DNA from: Planctomycetota bacterium
GTDB taxonomy: Bacteria; Planctomycetota; UBA1135
DNA: 64,000 nucleotides
Reading direction: 5' to 3'
Assembly: GCA_024229395.1 (NCBI GenBank)
Contig: JAAESM010000004.1
Coordinates: 62,001-126,000, forward strand
Part shown: positions 61,088 through 64,000 of the stretch, piece after piece
Position numbering within the stretch: position 1 is the first letter of the stretch
Layout: each line of letters starts with the position of its first letter
Made by a program: the position numbers and the translations under genes
The notes under the pieces: generated by a model
Databases searched by the model: none
What the model was told of the DNA's origin: nothing
The model's input: the letters and a program-made list of their open reading frames with translations, nothing else

Positions 61088-63504
61088 AAATCTCGCTCAA
61101 TTGGGTAGGCGATTACGTCGACATTTCTGATCTCTCGGCTGACAAGGTCGCAGAGTTGCTGTCCCTGCATACCGCAGAGGTGGAAGGCGTCGAGACTTTC
61201 GGCGAGTCCATTCAGGATGTGGTGGTTGGCCATGTGGTTCAATGCGGTCAGCACCCAGGCGCTGACAAGCTTTCCTTGACCTTGGTCGAGTACGGCGGTG
61301 AAGAACCCGTGCCGGTGGTCTGTGGCGCGCCAAACGTACGCGAGGGCTTGAAAATCGCCTTCGCACCCGTGGGCAGTAAGTTGCCCGGCAACTTGAAAAT
61401 CAAGAAGGCCAAACTGCGCGGTGAAGTGTCGCGCGGCATGATTTGCTCCGAGCGTGAGCTTGAGATGAGCGATGAGCATAATGGCATTCTTGAGTTGCCT
61501 GAAGATGCACCAATCGGCGAGCGCTTGATCGATTGTTTGGGCATGGTGGACTCGGTGTTGGAGCTCGACAACAAGTCGCTCACGCACCGTCCTGACCTGT
61601 GGGGCCATTATGGTTTCGCACGTGAATTGTCGGTGATCCTGGATCGTCCCTTGAAACCACTCGACCTTGAGGTTGCATGGCCCACCAATGCTGGTGATTG
61701 GAAACTCAAGCTCAGTGATGCCGAAGGCTGCCCTCAATATGGCGCCGTCGAGATCGACCTGGGCGGAACTCCTGGTTTGGCTCCCGCATGGATGCGCAAT
61801 CGCCTGCAGGCGGTGGAGCAGCGTCCGGTTAGCGATATCGTCGACATCACCAACTATGTGTTGTTGGAGATCGGTCAACCAACGCACGCCTTTGATGCGG
61901 ACACCTTGCGTGGACGCGCCATTGAAGTGCGCGCTGCCCAAGATGGCGAGAGGTTCACCACCTTGGATGGAGTCGAACGCACCCTTGATCAAAACGATCT
62001 GGTCATCGCCGACGGCGAATGTTCGGTTGCACTAGCTGGCGTGATGGGGGGCTTGGTTACTGAAGTCACCGACAGCACCACCAAGATTCTGCTCGAGTCC
62101 GCCGTGTTCCATCCAACTCGGATCCGTCGCACCGCTCAGCGGTTGGCCTTGCGTAGTGAGGCTAGTACCCGCTTCGAGAAGTCACTCGATCCTGCATACA
62201 CCGAGCAGGCCACTGCACGCTTCACCAAGCTGCTGTTGGATATGCGATCCGATGCCAAAGTACTGAGTGCGCCACAAGTCGAAGGTGACAGTAACGCGCC
62301 ACATGTCGTAGTGCAGTTGGATCCGGCTCGCACCTCGCAGTTGCTTGGTATCGAAATGGATCGCGCTGCCATGACTGGCATCCTGCAACGTCTTGGTTTT
62401 GGCGTTGAGGATCAAGGTCAAGAACTTGCCGTGACCGTGCCGAGTTGGCGCGCCACCAAAGATGTCTCTATGGCCATCGATTTGGTTGAAGAAGTTGGTC
62501 GTATCTATGGCTACAACCGCATTCAGGCCGCACCTTTGGATGCACCTGTGACCGTTCCAGTGCAGCAGCCGCTGCGTTTGCTCGGACATCAACTTGTGCA
62601 ACGACTGGTGAACAGTCACGGTGCCTTTGAGACTCAGTCGTACTCCTTCTTGGATAACGCCTGGGCGAACCGGCTTGGTCTCACCCGCAAGGATTTCGTC
62701 TGTATAGGTAATCCCGTGCAGGCAGAAGTGGAGCTCATGCGTCGCGATCCGATTCCAAGCTTGTTAGAGCAGGCCGTGGGCAACCTACGTGAGAATCCAG
62801 TCGGTCGCTTGTGTGAACTGGCCAAGGGTTACGAGCCAGTTGATGGGGCATTGGAACCGCAGGAGCGTCGCTGGTTAGCCGTGGTGGAGTGGACCGGCAA
62901 AGACACGCCACGCGAAGGTCAAGAGAGTTTGTTTGCGCGTTTGCGCGGTGTCAGCCAAGACCTGATGCGCAGCCTCAACTTGCTGGACAACTTGAAGGTC
63001 ACTCCTGTCAGCGCTGAGGATAGTCTTCCGGCTTGGGCCCATCCCGTACAGTCCCTGAACTATCACGTCGGCGAGACCTTCCTTGGTTGGAGTGGTCGCG
63101 TACATCCGCAGCTGCAAGCAGAGCTTGAGTTCGAGCGCGCCGATGTCGGCATCCTGCTGCTTGACCTTCAGGCCTTAGCCCAGGTCGCAGAGCAAGCAGA
63201 GGCCAAGTTCACAGCACCATCCAAGTTCCCGGGCATCAAGGTCGACATTGCCCTGGCTCTGCCACAGGCGGTCGCCTACGACGATGTTGTCGGCGCGATT
63301 CGCAAGTCTGGCGGCAAATTCCTCGACACTCTCGAGCTGTTCGATGTCTACACCGGTCCGGGGCTTGAGGATGGGCAACGTAGTTTGGCCTTCCGTAGCC
63401 TGCTGCGTTCTCCTGAGCGTACCCTGAGCGATAAGGAGGAGCGTAAGTTCCTCCAGAAAATGGAACAGGTGGCCGTCGAGTTAGGTGGAAACCTTCGTAG
63501 CTAA
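61084..63504 (+). CDS. pheT: Phenylalanyl-tRNA synthetase beta subunit
   Basis: An 806-residue editing and tRNA-binding subunit. The N-terminal tRNA-binding (EMAP-like) domain is at about 40-150 (VVGHVVQCGQHPGADKLSLT), then B3/4 editing domain (NYVLLEIGQPTHAFDADTL), B5 (SLDPAYTEQ onward), a catalytic-like core and the C-terminal ferredoxin-fold anticodon-binding domain (FPGIKVDIALALP; RSLAFRSLLRSPERTLSDKE). Last gene of the translation cluster. Confidence 0.96.
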   Translation: MKISLNWVGDYVDISDLSADKVAELLSLHTAEVEGVETFGESIQDVVVGHVVQCGQHPGADKLSLTLVEYGGEEPVPVVCGAPNVREGLKIAFAPVGSKLPGNLKIKKAKLRGEVSRGMICSERELEMSDEHNGILELPEDAPIGERLIDCLGMVDSVLELDNKSLTHRPDLWGHYGFARELSVILDRPLKPLDLEVAWPTNAGDWKLKLSDAEGCPQYGAVEIDLGGTPGLAPAWMRNRLQAVEQRPVSDIVDITNYVLLEIGQPTHAFDADTLRGRAIEVRAAQDGERFTTLDGVERTLDQNDLVIADGECSVALAGVMGGLVTEVTDSTTKILLESAVFHPTRIRRTAQRLALRSEASTRFEKSLDPAYTEQATARFTKLLLDMRSDAKVLSAPQVEGDSNAPHVVVQLDPARTSQLLGIEMDRAAMTGILQRLGFGVEDQGQELAVTVPSWRATKDVSMAIDLVEEVGRIYGYNRIQAAPLDAPVTVPVQQPLRLLGHQLVQRLVNSHGAFETQSYSFLDNAWANRLGLTRKDFVCIGNPVQAEVELMRRDPIPSLLEQAVGNLRENPVGRLCELAKGYEPVDGALEPQERRWLAVVEWTGKDTPREGQESLFARLRGVSQDLMRSLNLLDNLKVTPVSAEDSLPAWAHPVQSLNYHVGETFLGWSGRVHPQLQAELEFERADVGILLLDLQALAQVAEQAEAKFTAPSKFPGIKVDIALALPQAVAYDDVVGAIRKSGGKFLDTLELFDVYTGPGLEDGQRSLAFRSLLRSPERTLSDKEERKFLQKMEQVAVELGGNLRS

Positions 63505-63567
63505 GCGCCTTCGCAGAGGGTACTTTTAAGACGCGGGGCTCGGTAGAACCCCGTCGCCCCCTTTCTG

Positions 63568-64000
63568 ATGGAATACCTGCGCAAGAATTTCGACATCCTG
63601 TACATCGTGGTACAGGTATGGATTGATGGTTTTGCCACCATGTTGGCTTGTTTGACTGGTTTTTGGGCCTTCTCACATTTCATCCTGCCGAACCAGGCCG
63701 TCGATCTGGATAATTATCGCCAGTTGTTTGTGATGATTACCGGCACGGTGCTCGCGTGCTTCTGGACCTTCGGTCTTTATCAAGGCCAGAAATCGATTCT
63801 CAATGTGGAGGAATATCGCGGCATCTTTAAGGCCACGCTGTTTTCTTTCCTGGTCACCGCATGTGCGATCTTCCTGCTGCGCGGCGTGGATGGCTTGCCG
63901 GAAGATGTCAAGAGCCACTGGATCTACAAGCTGGCCAACGTGCCTTACGCGGTGCTGAAGTTGGATAATGCCGATCAGTATTCGCGAATGCTCTACATCA
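63568..64000 (+). CDS. Start of a polyprenyl-phosphate sugar transferase-like membrane gene, cut by window edge
   Basis: A frame open from ATG 63568 to the right edge (144 codons). It has hydrophobic segments at about 14-40, 52-68, 85-105 and an intervening GLYQGQKSILNVEEYRGIFK. This layout of short N-terminus, membrane helices and NVEEYR resembles the membrane part of WcaJ/WbaP-type sugar transferases that start exopolysaccharide chains on undecaprenyl phosphate. The catalytic domain is beyond the window, so the call is tentative. Separated from pheT by 63 nt with only a weak GCGGGG/CCCCGT hairpin. Confidence 0.55.
   Translation, partial: MEYLRKNFDILYIVVQVWIDGFATMLACLTGFWAFSHFILPNQAVDLDNYRQLFVMITGTVLACFWTFGLYQGQKSILNVEEYRGIFKATLFSFLVTACAIFLLRGVDGLPEDVKSHWIYKLANVPYAVLKLDNADQYSRMLYI

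Noticed and set aside
63505-63567. Terminator after pheT
   Set aside because: The GCGGGG/CCCCGT stem is short and is not followed by a T run.

Overview
The window is 64 kb of bacterial chromosome, fully coding-dense, with no integrases, insertion sequences, CRISPR arrays or rRNA. Housekeeping genes are all of bacterial type (F1Fo ATP synthase, AspRS, AsnRS, PheRS, IF-3, L35, L20, PurD/Q/L, AccA). Several traits suggest, but do not prove, a marine Planctomycetota-type organism: many secreted proteins of unknown function with signal peptides, a non-FGly sulfatase-fold protein, a protein-arginine-kinase homologue outside Firmicutes context, few clear Shine-Dalgarno sites and frequent GTG/TTG starts. 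The lineage is an inference from protein style.

Layout. 1-3.9 kb (minus strand): an iron-type ABC importer (binding lipoprotein, fused two-half permease, ATPase) overlapping a five-heme cytochrome that runs off the left edge. 4.0-9.6 kb (plus): a tight five-gene operon of PLP aminotransferase, threonine aldolase, phosphomannomutase, arginase and McsB-like arginine kinase. 9.7-16.8 kb: M61 peptidase, dihydroorotase, an NhaC-type antiporter with an extra extracytoplasmic domain, a small membrane protein and asnS. 17-22 kb: accessory region with a secreted jelly-roll-like protein, its decayed tandem copy (pseudogene), and three unrecognised exported proteins. 22-26 kb (minus): tRNA-Arg, ilvE, tRNA-His, tRNA-Leu, then a ThiF/MoeB-like E1 enzyme, a cysteine-desulfurase-like protein and a MobA-like nucleotidyltransferase. 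26-31.8 kb: a MASE1/PAS histidine kinase overlapping a GIY-YIG protein, an abundant-looking unknown secreted protein with a strong terminator, and a NapH-like polyferredoxin with a TPR-like tail. 31.8-45.2 kb: sulfatase-fold membrane protein, pepN, purD-fur, a DUF3568-like lipoprotein, a ChaN-like protein, purQ and a PurS-PurL fusion, then accA.

45.2-47.6 kb: an ECF sigma factor, its zinc-finger anti-sigma factor and an HtrA-like protein whose catalytic His and Asp appear lost. 47.7-49.2 kb: TPR lipoprotein and ndk. 49.4-63.5 kb: one long co-oriented run atpZ-I-B-E-F-H-A-G-D-C, aspS, infC, rpmI, rplT, pheS, pheT, joined by overlaps or short gaps, so energy generation and translation genes are contiguous. 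infC has no ATG/GTG/TTG start that keeps its conserved N-terminus; an AUA start best fits. A strong sigma-70-like promoter lies between infC and rpmI. The right edge holds the start of a membrane sugar-transferase-like gene.

The most interesting items are the ECF/anti-sigma/HtrA-like-pseudoprotease module, the infC AUA start, the arginase-McsB operon, the decaying tandem duplicate, and the iron transporter-cytochrome operon. No clearly new system is proven.
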